A DNA stretch of 27,775 nt from Bordetella parapertussis (GTDB taxonomy: Bacteria > Pseudomonadota > Gammaproteobacteria > Burkholderiales > Burkholderiaceae_B). Below are positions 1-8,547 of this stretch, piece by piece. Made by a program: the position numbers and the translations under genes. Within the stretch, counting starts at the first letter, position 1. Each line of letters begins with the position of its first letter. The stretch covers positions 1 through 27,775 of the forward strand of contig CAMAYM010000024.1 of assembly GCA_945862495.1 (NCBI GenBank), read 5' to 3'. The notes below the pieces were generated by a model, which saw only the letters and a program-made list of their open reading frames with translations, made no database searches and was not told the DNA's origin.

Positions 1-2188
1 CATCACGCGTGGCGGACAAAGCCGCGGCTAACACGATGGCCCCTGCGAACACAGAAAATAAAAACAAACCCTGAACCGCCACAGAGACTTTGTCGAGAAT
101 ATTTTGTAGCTGACTCAAAATTGCTCCCACGTCAAAAACTGTCAGATTGGGAAACTGTTTGACCAATTCTTGCGTCACCGTGATACGGTCAGGCGGCAAA
201 TAAAAGGCAGTCATCCAGGTTTGAGGGGCTTGCTTAAGCGCTGCGGGTGTCGTAATTGCAAAAAAGTTGGCACGCATCGAGTCCCAATCTACACGCCTAA
301 TACTGGTGACTTCGACACGAATGTTTTCACCCGCGACATCGAAATCCAGCATATCGCCGACCTTGAGACCCAGTGACTTAGCCAGACCGATTTCGAGCGA
401 CACCTCTGGTCGGGAGGCATTCAAGTCGCGCCCTGCAATGATCTGCCCTGGCTCAGCCAAACGATCGGCATAGGACAAATTAAATTCGCGCTCAATGAAT
501 CTCTGGGCCCGAGGACTATCGTAATCCGTCGCAGAGACTGGCCGCTCATTGAGTGCCACAAAGCGACCACGCACCATTGGGGAAAGCTTGACCCGCGTGA
601 GGCCAGCCTCGCTTAACACTTTTTCAATACTTGGCACTTGATCCGTCTGGATATTGATCAAAAAACGATTCGGTGCATCAGCAGGGAGCGTACGCTGCCA
701 ACCTGCGAGCAAATCCGTGCGCACAATCGTCAGTAAAAGAATCGCCATCATTCCAATGGCTAGAGCACTCGTTTGTGCGATCGTCGCCCCCCGTCGGCGC
801 ACCACACCTGCCAAAGCAAAACGCAAAATGGGAAAAGATTTGAGACGTTCTCTCAAGCCGGATAACACCCACAGCACCAGCATACCCAAACCTGCAAACA
901 CTGCAGCCGCGGCAAAAAATCCCGTAGCTAAACCTATACCGAGTTTGATGTCATTGGCAACCCACCACATCAGTAGCGCAAAGCCCGATAGCCCCATCAA
1001 ATAGCCCATCACACTTTGCAACGGAATTGATGCTTGTTGCGCGCGCAGGATCTGCGAGGGCGGAACATGGCGCAGCCCATTTAGGGGGGGCCACGCAAAG
1101 GCCAGTAACAGCCAAAGACCCGCAAACAAACCTTGTAAGGCAGGCTCAAGACCCGCCTGAGGAAGATCTGCGCCTAACACCTCCCCTAACGCTTGCACCA
1201 TCAACGCCTGCCCACCCCAGCCAAGTACAAGCCCCACCAACGAGGCGAGGAAACCCGTCACGACAAACTCACCCAATAAAATAGTCGTGACTTTCGCTTG
1301 GCTCGTGCCCAAGCAACGCATGACGGCGACGCTGCTGCGATGGCGCAGACCAAAGCGCCTCGCACCAAGGGCGACCGCTACCGCTGCAATCAAGACCGAG
1401 AGCATCGCAACCAGCGCGAGAAACTCCTGCGCACGATCCAGCGAACGCCTAATTTCTGGACGACCAGCCTCAAGCGTGACAATCTTTTGACCCGAAGTCA
1501 TCGCGGTATTGAGCCATTGGCGAAAAATATCGACTGCAGGCAAATCGCCCGCAACCAGAAAGTTGTAGCCAATTCGACTGCCTGGTGCAATCAAACCAGA
1601 ACGTAACAAGTCTTCGGCGCGCACGATTACGCGTGGTGCAAGATTGACAAACTGGGCACCCCGATCGGGCTCATAGGTAATGACGCGTGCGATCTGCAGA
1701 CTCAAATCGCCGACCTTGATGGTTTCGCCAATTGTTAAGCCAGTCTGGCCCAACACCTGTGCGTCGACCCACGCTTGCCCCACCTCGGGCGCTAACATCG
1801 TTTGTAGCTCGGGGCCCCCCAATAGCTCCGCAGTCCTGAGCACACCTCTTAGCGGATAAGAGGCCTCGACGCCCTTGATAGACGCGAGTACCAGACGGCC
1901 ATCTACACCCACCATCGAGGGAAATTGCCAACCCAACGCGGTGCCTAAGCCTAAGGTTTTCGCCTGCGCAATAAAAGTGGATGGAATTGGTTTGGATGAC
2001 TCCACCACAAGATCTGCGCCCAGCATTTGCGCCGCATCACGTTCCAAAGCCCGACCGACACGGTCCGCCAAAAATCCAACGCTCGTAACCGCAGCCACTG
2101 CAATCACCACAGCCAAACCCAACAGACGCAAGTCTCCCGCTCTTGCATCACGCCATGTTTGTCTAAAGATCACTCTCAGAATGTTCAT
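1..2188 (-). CDS. FtsX-type ABC transporter permease, YbbP-like (3' end missing)
   Basis: The frame is open from the ATG at 2188 to the left edge, giving 729 codons with no stop. Family members (COG3127, E. coli YbbP, about 800 residues) are inner-membrane permeases with two FtsX domains, working with a YbbA-type ATPase, so roughly 80-120 residues are missing. Visible: an N-terminal membrane helix (LGLAVVIAVAAVTSVGFLAD), a periplasmic domain to about residue 245, then FtsX helices ending in the typical PPSQILR cytoplasmic motif, further hydrophobic segments near 400-490, a second periplasmic domain, and another helix at the edge (GLFLFSVFAGAIVLAAALSA). The start codon overlaps the radA stop in ATGA (2185-2188), so translation is probably coupled. 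Exported substrate is unknown; lipid or lipoprotein handling is inferred from the family. No ATPase partner is in the window. Confidence 0.85.
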   Translation of the reverse strand, partial: MNILRVIFRQTWRDARAGDLRLLGLAVVIAVAAVTSVGFLADRVGRALERDAAQMLGADLVVESSKPIPSTFIAQAKTLGLGTALGWQFPSMVGVDGRLVLASIKGVEASYPLRGVLRTAELLGGPELQTMLAPEVGQAWVDAQVLGQTGLTIGETIKVGDLSLQIARVITYEPDRGAQFVNLAPRVIVRAEDLLRSGLIAPGSRIGYNFLVAGDLPAVDIFRQWLNTAMTSGQKIVTLEAGRPEIRRSLDRAQEFLALVAMLSVLIAAVAVALGARRFGLRHRSSVAVMRCLGTSQAKVTTILLGEFVVTGFLASLVGLVLGWGGQALMVQALGEVLGADLPQAGLEPALQGLFAGLWLLLAFAWPPLNGLRHVPPSQILRAQQASIPLQSVMGYLMGLSGFALLMWWVANDIKLGIGLATGFFAAAAVFAGLGMLVLWVLSGLRERLKSFPILRFALAGVVRRRGATIAQTSALAIGMMAILLLTIVRTDLLAGWQRTLPADAPNRFLINIQTDQVPSIEKVLSEAGLTRVKLSPMVRGRFVALNERPVSATDYDSPRAQRFIEREFNLSYADRLAEPGQIIAGRDLNASRPEVSLEIGLAKSLGLKVGDMLDFDVAGENIRVEVTSIRRVDWDSMRANFFAITTPAALKQAPQTWMTAFYLPPDRITVTQELVKQFPNLTVFDVGAILSQLQNILDKVSVAVQGLFLFSVFAGAIVLAAALSATRD

Positions 2189-3552
2189 GCTCTTAACCTG
2201 TCTAGTGCATCTTGCAGTCGGTCAACCGCCCACACCTCAAGTCCTTCGATAGGTAGTCGCGGGGCATTGGCCTTAGGAATAATTGCCACAGAAAACCCCA
2301 ACTTTGCAGCTTCGCGCAAGCGCTCCTGGCCTCGTGGTGCTGGTCTCACCTCGCCTGCCAAGCCTACCTCACCAAAAGCAAACAAGCCCTTAGGCAGGGG
2401 ACGGTCTCGCAATGACGACAAAATCGCCAGCAATACCGGCAAGTCCGCTGCGGGTTCGGTGATGCGCACCCCTCCCACTGCGTTGACAAATACGTCCTGA
2501 TCGGAAGTCGAAACACCGGCATGTCGATTGAGCACTGCCAGAAGCATGGCCAAGCGATTGCCCTCTAAACCGACCGATAAGCGTCGCGGGTTAGGCACAT
2601 GTGCCGTATCGACCAAGGCCTGAATCTCCACCAATAACGGGCGAGTGCCTTCTTGGGTGGCCATCACACAGGAACCTGAGACCTGCGCAGAATGTTGGGA
2701 CAGAAATAATGCTGAAGGATTGGCGACACCACGCAGACCTCGATCCGTCATGGCAAAGACACCGAGTTCGTTGACCGCGCCAAAGCGATTTTTAAAGGCG
2801 CGAATCAAACGAAATGATGAGTGCGTATCCCCCTCAAAATACAACACCGTGTCGACAATATGCTCCAGCACGCGCGGTCCCGCGAGTGCACCGTCCTTGG
2901 TGACGTGCCCAATCATGACAATGGGGATGCCGGCCTGTTTAGCCAGCCGGGTCAGCTGGGCGGCACACTCTTTGACCTGAGACACCGAGCCTGGCGCGGC
3001 AGAGAGCTCGCTGGAGTACATGGTCTGAATCGAGTCAATCACTGCGACAGCAGGTTTTTGCTCAAGCAGCGCCGACTGAATCGCCTCAAGACGAATTTCT
3101 GCAAATAAATCAACCCCATCACCCGAGAGGCCTAGGCGACGGGCACGCAAGGCTACTTGCTCAGCGGACTCCTCACCCGTCACATACAGGACTCTCTGCT
3201 CACCCGACATCGCGACAAGCGCTTGCAGCAAAAGGGTAGATTTTCCAATACCAGGGTCACCGCCAATTAAGACGACAGCCCCGGCTACCAGCCCGCCCCC
3301 CAACACGCGATCAAACTCTGGGATACCAGTAGAAATCCTGGGTAACTCCAGCGCTTCGACATCGGAAAGACTGCGTAAGGCCGCAGACGCCGCTAGCGGC
3401 GCGTAGCGATGCTGTTCCGCCTGACCCGAGAGACCTGCATCCCTTGACTCTTCTAGCGTATTCCATGCTTGACAGTGCGGGCATTGCCCTAACCATTTTG
3501 GGCTGATGCCACCGCATTCGGAACACGTAAAGATTGTTTTGATTTTGGCCAT
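2185..3552 (-). CDS. radA: DNA repair protein RadA (Sms)
   Basis: RadA is a RecA-like ATPase that helps branch migration of recombination intermediates. The 455-residue product has all family parts: a C4 zinc finger at residues 10-27 (CSECG then CPHC), Walker A GGDPGIGKST at 97-106, a Walker B-like AVAVIDS near 168-174, the RadA-specific KNRFG motif at 254-258, and a C-terminal Lon-protease-like domain. I chose the ATG at 3552 (MAKIKTIF), where relatives begin; an in-frame ATG at 3576 would add eight unlikely residues. The stop overlaps the start of the downstream permease by four bases, so the two are probably one transcript. Divergent to hpnC across about 160 bases. Confidence 0.95.
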   Translation of the reverse strand: MAKIKTIFTCSECGGISPKWLGQCPHCQAWNTLEESRDAGLSGQAEQHRYAPLAASAALRSLSDVEALELPRISTGIPEFDRVLGGGLVAGAVVLIGGDPGIGKSTLLLQALVAMSGEQRVLYVTGEESAEQVALRARRLGLSGDGVDLFAEIRLEAIQSALLEQKPAVAVIDSIQTMYSSELSAAPGSVSQVKECAAQLTRLAKQAGIPIVMIGHVTKDGALAGPRVLEHIVDTVLYFEGDTHSSFRLIRAFKNRFGAVNELGVFAMTDRGLRGVANPSALFLSQHSAQVSGSCVMATQEGTRPLLVEIQALVDTAHVPNPRRLSVGLEGNRLAMLLAVLNRHAGVSTSDQDVFVNAVGGVRITEPAADLPVLLAILSSLRDRPLPKGLFAFGEVGLAGEVRPAPRGQERLREAAKLGFSVAIIPKANAPRLPIEGLEVWAVDRLQDALDRLRA

Positions 3553-3668
3553 GAAAGTCTCTGGCGCACAATGCACCGCATCCCCATAGTCTAACGCAGG
3601 GGCTTACCCTAAAAGACCTGAAAATATCCTGCCAATCCCACAACCGCGACGAGGTGAACCACTACACT

Positions 3669-3699
3669 TTGACTTTGAGCGTCGTTTTAGACGTAATTT
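3669..3699 (+). promoter_or_regulatory. possible sigma-70 promoter for hpnCDE
   Basis: TTGACT at 3669-3674 and TAATTT at 3694-3699 resemble -35 and -10 boxes, but the 19-base spacer is long. They lie just before the hpnC ATG at 3714, which would give a very short leader. The rest of the 3553-3713 gap shows no other feature I can support. Confidence 0.25.
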
Positions 3700-3713
3700 G
3701 GTGTGATTGATAC

Positions 3714-4520
3714 ATGGCCGTTGACCATTACGAAAACTTTCCCGTTGCCTCTCTGTTGCTGCCCAAGCACCTACGCAGGGCGGTCACGGACATCTATCGC
3801 TTTGCGCGCGGTGCGGATGACCTCGCGGACGAAGGGGATGCCTCGCCTGGCGAGCGGTTGGAGGCCTTGCAGACTTATCGGGAAGCTATCCTCAAAATCG
3901 CCGAGGGGCAATCGCCTGCAGCCCCTTTTCAAACGCTTGCACAGACAATCACCCAGCATGCATTGCCGGTCGCTCCATTTTTAGACTTATTGTCCGCGTT
4001 TGATCAGGATGTTCAGCAAACGCGATATGCGGATTTTGCCGCGTTACTCGACTATTGCAGACGCTCCGCCAATCCGGTTGGAACACTGATATTGCATCTT
4101 TATGGCACGACCGATACTGACTCAATGGCGCAGTCTGCGTCGATCTGTTCCGCATTACAACTGATTAATTTTTTGCAAGATGTCGCGATTGATTGGAAAA
4201 AAGAGCGGATTTATCTGCCCCAAGAGGATTTAGTTCGTTTTGGTGTGACTGAACGCCACATCGCGCATGCGAACACGGACGCAGCCTGGCGCGCACTGAT
4301 GCAATTTCAGGTCGATCGCGCCCGCAACTTGTTAAACTCTGGACGTCCGCTTGGTCGGACACTCACTGGCAGAATCGGCCTTGAGCTTAGACTAATTATT
4401 GAGGGCGGGCTAAGAATTCTCGAAAAAATAGAGAATGCCCGTTTTGATGTTTTCCGGCATCGCCCGACGTTACACGCCCATGATTGGGTTTTGATGTGCT
4501 GGCGCGCCCTAAGAGCCTGA
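3714..4520 (+). CDS. hpnC: hydroxysqualene synthase HpnC
   Basis: HpnC belongs to the squalene/phytoene synthase family and, in the three-step HpnCDE route, converts presqualene diphosphate to hydroxysqualene. The 268-residue protein shows the two Asp-rich motifs that bind Mg-diphosphate: ADDLADE (D35, D36, D39) and FLQDVAIDW (D156, D160), the latter followed by the ERIYLP signature. It is first of three genes; hpnD begins four bases after its stop. I separate it from HpnD by gene order and by the DVAIDWKK-type second motif, as against HpnD's NIIRDVGDD. No clear Shine-Dalgarno precedes the ATG. Homology and context are strong; activity is inferred. Confidence 0.92.
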   Translation: MAVDHYENFPVASLLLPKHLRRAVTDIYRFARGADDLADEGDASPGERLEALQTYREAILKIAEGQSPAAPFQTLAQTITQHALPVAPFLDLLSAFDQDVQQTRYADFAALLDYCRRSANPVGTLILHLYGTTDTDSMAQSASICSALQLINFLQDVAIDWKKERIYLPQEDLVRFGVTERHIAHANTDAAWRALMQFQVDRARNLLNSGRPLGRTLTGRIGLELRLIIEGGLRILEKIENARFDVFRHRPTLHAHDWVLMCWRALRA

Positions 4521-4524
4521 TGCA

Positions 4525-5403
4525 ATGACCCCTAGCGAATACTGTCAAGAAAAAGCAGCGAAAAGCGGTTCAAGCTTTTATTACGCCTTTCTATTTCTGC
4601 CTCCCGAGCGGCGTCAGGCGATTACTGCGCTTTATGCCTTTTGTCGCGAAGTCGATGATGTGGTGGACGAATGCACAGATACCTCAATCGCCCGCATCAA
4701 ATTGGCGTGGTGGCGTACTCAGATTGACGTGATGTTTGAGGGCAAACCTGACCACCCCGTGACAAAAGCCCTCGCACCACATTTAAAAACGTTTGATTTG
4801 ACGCAAGCACGCTTGCTCGCCATTATCGACGGTATGGAAATGGATCTGGATCAAACGCGTTATCTAGATTGGCCGGGTTTAGAGAAATATTGTTGGCATG
4901 TCGCAGGTGTGGTGGGAGAATTATCGGCTGGGATCTTTGGCTATCATGACCCGGCGACACTCACGTATGCGAGCAAGCTCGGCATTGCCTTTCAACTGAC
5001 CAACATCATTCGCGATGTAGGCGACGATGCACGTCGCGGGCGCATCTATTTACCAATTAGCGATTTGCAACAATTTAACGTCAGAGCGGCTGACGTATTG
5101 AACAGCCAATATTCTGAAAACTTTTCTGCCTTGATGGCCTTTGAGGCGCATCGCGCGCGTAATTTGTATCGTGAGGCGGTTGATGCCTTGCCAGAGCGTG
5201 ATCGCCGATCCCAGCGCCCAGGCTTGATGATGGCGGCCATTTACTTCGCCCTGCTGGGTGAAATCGAACACGAGAAGTGGCAAGTCCTTGATCAGCGTAT
5301 TTCTCTCACCCCTCTTCGCAAATTTTGGTTAGCCTGGAAAAACTTTGTCGGCGCAGGACGCGGGGTACTAAAACAAATCAGGCAGTCGAGCAATCCAAGT
5401 TGA
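4525..5403 (+). CDS. hpnD: presqualene diphosphate synthase HpnD
   Basis: HpnD condenses two farnesyl diphosphates into presqualene diphosphate, the first step of bacterial HpnCDE squalene synthesis. The 292-residue product has the first Asp-rich motif YAFCREVDDVVDE (D44, D45, D48) and the second NIIRDVGDDARRGRIYLP (D164, D168), both complete. Length fits the family. It follows hpnC by four bases, and its TGA stop overlaps the proposed TTG start of hpnE, so the three genes are almost certainly one operon. The farnesyl diphosphate substrate could come from the ispA gene at 21316-22242 in this window. Confidence 0.93.
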   Translation: MTPSEYCQEKAAKSGSSFYYAFLFLPPERRQAITALYAFCREVDDVVDECTDTSIARIKLAWWRTQIDVMFEGKPDHPVTKALAPHLKTFDLTQARLLAIIDGMEMDLDQTRYLDWPGLEKYCWHVAGVVGELSAGIFGYHDPATLTYASKLGIAFQLTNIIRDVGDDARRGRIYLPISDLQQFNVRAADVLNSQYSENFSALMAFEAHRARNLYREAVDALPERDRRSQRPGLMMAAIYFALLGEIEHEKWQVLDQRISLTPLRKFWLAWKNFVGAGRGVLKQIRQSSNPS

Positions 5404-6749
5404 ACATTGCAGTCATCGGTGCGGGCTGGGCGGGGCTTGCCGCAGCGGTCACACTCAAAGACCTCGGGGCACGCGTCACGGTCTTTGAGGCGGCCCCCGT
5501 GACAGGTGGTCGCGCGCGCGGCGTCGATGACATCCACATGGGTCGCATCGATAACGGACAGCACTTGATGCTGGGCGCCTATGCTGAAACCCTGACGCTC
5601 ATCGAACGCTTACATCCGTTGAAATCGATCGATTCGTTGATCCTGCGCGAACCACTCCATCTCGAAAGTGCGGATGGTAACTTTAAGTTAAGAGCCCCCG
5701 CACTCCCCGCACCCTTTAATACCTTAATGGCCATTTTTTCCGCAAAAGGACTCTCCCCTGCAGATCGGGTCAAGGCACTCAGCATGATGGTGCGCTGCCG
5801 GCTAACAGGCTGGCAGGCACGTCCCCATGAGACAGTCTCAGCGCTACTGTCGCGCTACCACCAAACGAAGACCCTGTGCCACTGGCTCTGGACGCCTCTG
5901 TGCCTAGCCGCGCTCAACACACCGATCCAACAAAGCTGCGCGCAGCTTTTTATGAATGTTTTGCGGGATAGTCTCAACGGACCGCGTCATGCCAGTGACT
6001 GCCTGATTCCGTGCGTGGATTTGACTGCGCTTTGGCCTGCAGCTGCCGCAGAACACCTCACGATGCGCTATCGCCATACTGTGCGCGCAGTCCGTGCCAC
6101 AAATACACATGTCGATATCGATGGTGCGCATTTTGACGCATGCATCGTGGCGATACCGCCCTATGCTGCCGAGCGTGTTTTGTTTAACCCGTCCAACTTT
6201 GTAGACCCTTTGCCACAACACAAGCAATCGCCACAACAATCAGAGGCTTCTTTACAAAGCGCCTTAAAGAGCTTTGAATATCGTGCGATCGCTACTCTTG
6301 CACTTGAGCTTGAGGGCGCGTGGCGATTGCCACACAACATGCTGATGCTAGACGAAGATCCCACCCGTGGACATGTTGGCCAGTGGGTGTTTAATCGACT
6401 TGGACATGACAAACAACTTGCGGTTGTCATCAGCGATGCAAGCGATTTTTTAAAGCACGACAGAGAACGTTTTGTTGACGCGATCGCCACCCAAATTCGC
6501 GAGCAATGTGCGAAACACCCAGCCAATCTTAAAGCGATGCCAGCCGTCAAATATCAACGCTTGATTGTAGAAAAACGGGCAACTTTTAATGCCGTCCCCG
6601 CGTTGATAAGACCCGCTAATCGGAGTCCATGGCCACGCATTGCGCTAGCAGGTGACTGGACTGACACGGGCTATCCCGCCGTGCTTGAAGGTGCAGTGCG
6701 CAGTGGCTTGGGCGCGGCAGCGACTTTAAAAAGCACGCTTAACCTCTGA
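5400..6749 (+). CDS. hpnE: hydroxysqualene dehydroxylase HpnE (FAD-dependent)
   Basis: HpnE is the amine-oxidase/phytoene-desaturase-like flavoprotein that reduces hydroxysqualene to squalene. The FAD-binding motif VIGAGWAGLAAA lies at the very N-terminus, and the C-terminal flavin motif IALAGDWTDTGYPAVLEGA is intact. I place the start at TTG 5400, overlapping the hpnD stop in TTGA; this gives 449 residues beginning MNIAVIGAG, as relatives do. There is no in-frame ATG near the N-terminus, and a start at TTG 5325 would add 25 residues overlapping hpnD. The 3' end overlaps the convergent crcB gene by 11 bases. Confidence 0.9.
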   Translation: MNIAVIGAGWAGLAAAVTLKDLGARVTVFEAAPVTGGRARGVDDIHMGRIDNGQHLMLGAYAETLTLIERLHPLKSIDSLILREPLHLESADGNFKLRAPALPAPFNTLMAIFSAKGLSPADRVKALSMMVRCRLTGWQARPHETVSALLSRYHQTKTLCHWLWTPLCLAALNTPIQQSCAQLFMNVLRDSLNGPRHASDCLIPCVDLTALWPAAAAEHLTMRYRHTVRAVRATNTHVDIDGAHFDACIVAIPPYAAERVLFNPSNFVDPLPQHKQSPQQSEASLQSALKSFEYRAIATLALELEGAWRLPHNMLMLDEDPTRGHVGQWVFNRLGHDKQLAVVISDASDFLKHDRERFVDAIATQIREQCAKHPANLKAMPAVKYQRLIVEKRATFNAVPALIRPANRSPWPRIALAGDWTDTGYPAVLEGAVRSGLGAAATLKSTLNL

Positions 6750-7131
6750 AACTGTGCGCTGACAGCAGACCCAGAAATGTCAATGCCAAAGAACCTGCAA
6801 GACTGATGCCTGCATATGAAAGTGCCATACCCAAACGACCTTCTTCGACAAAGCCCACAACTTCGGCTGAGAACGTGGAAAAAGTAGTCAACCCACCCAG
6901 AAAACCTGTTATCAATAACAACCGCCAAAACTGTGGCCACTCAGGATGTGCCGCAACAACGCCCAGTACCAGTCCTACTAGATAGCCACCCAACATATTG
7001 GCCGCGAACGTACCCCAAGGCAGCATATCCGCATGACGGTTCAGCCATAAGCCCAGCAGCCACCTTAGCCACGCACCTGCTGTAGCGCCAAAGGCTACAG
7101 CCAAGAAGTGCGAGGAGGTCAGCATTTGCAT
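6739..7131 (-). CDS. crcB: fluoride exporter CrcB/FluC
   Basis: FluC/CrcB proteins are small dimeric fluoride channels of the inner membrane. The 130-residue product has four hydrophobic segments, the channel-lining Asn in AANMLGGYLVG and the family signature FLGGLTTFSTFSAE that carries the fluoride-contacting phenylalanines. It starts six bases after thrC and is probably the last gene of alaC-hom-thrC-crcB; a second in-frame ATG lies at 7125. I see no fluoride riboswitch, and there is no leader in which one could sit. The tail overlaps hpnE on the other strand. Confidence 0.93.
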   Translation of the reverse strand: MQMLTSSHFLAVAFGATAGAWLRWLLGLWLNRHADMLPWGTFAANMLGGYLVGLVLGVVAAHPEWPQFWRLLLITGFLGGLTTFSTFSAEVVGFVEEGRLGMALSYAGISLAGSLALTFLGLLSAHSFRG

Positions 7132-7137
7132 AGTGGG

Positions 7138-8547
7138 TCAGGTGCTCGCGTGATCAGTCAGATAGGCGCGCACACTGGCGACATCGCAAGGCACTACAGT
7201 AAAGCGCTGCGGCAAAGACTCGATGTTTTCCAGACCAGGTGGAAGCGGTGCAGGCATGCCAAGCGCTTCTTCGATAATCTCTGAAAACTTAGCAGGCAAC
7301 GCCGTCTCCAGTACCAACATTGGAATACCTGGCTCGACAAAGCCCGCTGCGACCTTGACCCCATCGGCTGTGTGCGGATCAATCAGCACGCCAGTCCGAG
7401 CATGCACCGTCCGTATGGTCGTCAAACGATCTTGATGCGAACTGCAACCGGCGACAAAACCATACTTTTTCTCTAACTGAGGCTTCATACTTGAGAGATC
7501 AAAGTACCCGTCGCGCGACAGCGCACGCCAAAGTTCAGCCACACGCGTGGCATCTCGATCCACCAGATCGAAAACAAAACGTTCAAAATTGGAGGCGCGT
7601 GAAATGTCCATCGAAGGGCTTGAGGTCGCAAAGGTTTGCGCAGCGGCACGCGGCCGATAAATACCAGTGCGGAAAAACTCTTCGAGCACATTATTTTCGT
7701 TTGTTGCCAGCACAAGACGACGAATCGGGACACCCATGGAGCGCGCGATATGACCCGCCAAAATATTACCGAAATTGCCTGAAGGTACCGTGAACGAGAC
7801 TTCTTGGCCGGGGCCAGACGTCGCACGCAACCAGCCATGAAAGTAATACACCACTTGAGCAGCGATACGCGCCCAATTGATTGAATTTACCGCACCAAGA
7901 CGATACTTGGACTTGAAGGGTAAATCGCTGGCAAGCGCTTTGACCACATCTTGCGCTTCATCAAACACGCCTTTGACTGCAATATTGTGAATATTGGCAT
8001 CCTGCAACGAATACATCTGCGCACGTTGAAACGCACTCATGCGACCGTGTGGAGAAAGCATAAATACGGCTACGGCATCTTTGCCACGCATTGCGTATTC
8101 GGCCGCAGAGCCAGTGTCACCGGAAGTAGCACCTAAAATATTCAGCGTTGTGCCACGCTGTTTTAAAACATAGGGAAAAACTTGGCCAAGAAACTGCATC
8201 GCCATGTCTTTGAACGCGAGCGTCGGCCCTTCAGACAAGCTTAATAAAGACATGCCATCATACAAAGGCTGAACGGGCACGATCGCCTCGGTCTTGAACG
8301 ATGACTTGCAGTAGGCTGCCTCGGTCATCGTGGCGAGTGTGGCACGGTCGATATCCGTCGCAAATAAAGACAACACCTCAGTCGCCAGTGCGTGATAAGG
8401 CAATGACCGCCAAGACTCAAGTATCTGGGCAGACACCTGTGGGATCCTTTCAGGCACAGCCAAGCCGCCATCGGGAGCCAAGCCTTCAAGCAGAATATCG
8501 GAGAACGTTAAGGCATCCATGCCACCGCGAGTCGAGACGTATTTCAT
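7138..8547 (-). CDS. thrC: threonine synthase
   Basis: ThrC is the PLP-dependent enzyme that converts O-phosphohomoserine to threonine. The 469-residue protein begins MKYVSTRGG, typical of the long Gram-negative ThrC type, and has the PLP lysine in LAFKDMAMQFLGQ (K113) and the glycine-rich phosphate loop GATSGDTGSAA. The start overlaps the hom stop in ATGA (8544-8547), indicating coupling with homoserine dehydrogenase. The intermediate enzyme, homoserine kinase, is not in this operon and must be encoded elsewhere. Confidence 0.96.
   Translation of the reverse strand: MKYVSTRGGMDALTFSDILLEGLAPDGGLAVPERIPQVSAQILESWRSLPYHALATEVLSLFATDIDRATLATMTEAAYCKSSFKTEAIVPVQPLYDGMSLLSLSEGPTLAFKDMAMQFLGQVFPYVLKQRGTTLNILGATSGDTGSAAEYAMRGKDAVAVFMLSPHGRMSAFQRAQMYSLQDANIHNIAVKGVFDEAQDVVKALASDLPFKSKYRLGAVNSINWARIAAQVVYYFHGWLRATSGPGQEVSFTVPSGNFGNILAGHIARSMGVPIRRLVLATNENNVLEEFFRTGIYRPRAAAQTFATSSPSMDISRASNFERFVFDLVDRDATRVAELWRALSRDGYFDLSSMKPQLEKKYGFVAGCSSHQDRLTTIRTVHARTGVLIDPHTADGVKVAAGFVEPGIPMLVLETALPAKFSEIIEEALGMPAPLPPGLENIESLPQRFTVVPCDVASVRAYLTDHAST

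Noticed and set aside
2027..2500. Plus-strand open frame of 157 codons across the permease-radA junction
   Set aside because: Both minus-strand genes are certain; this frame is Ser/Thr/Arg-rich with no family features.
7132..7137. Fluoride riboswitch before crcB
   Set aside because: The gap to thrC is only six bases, leaving no leader, and no such element was seen near the operon start.
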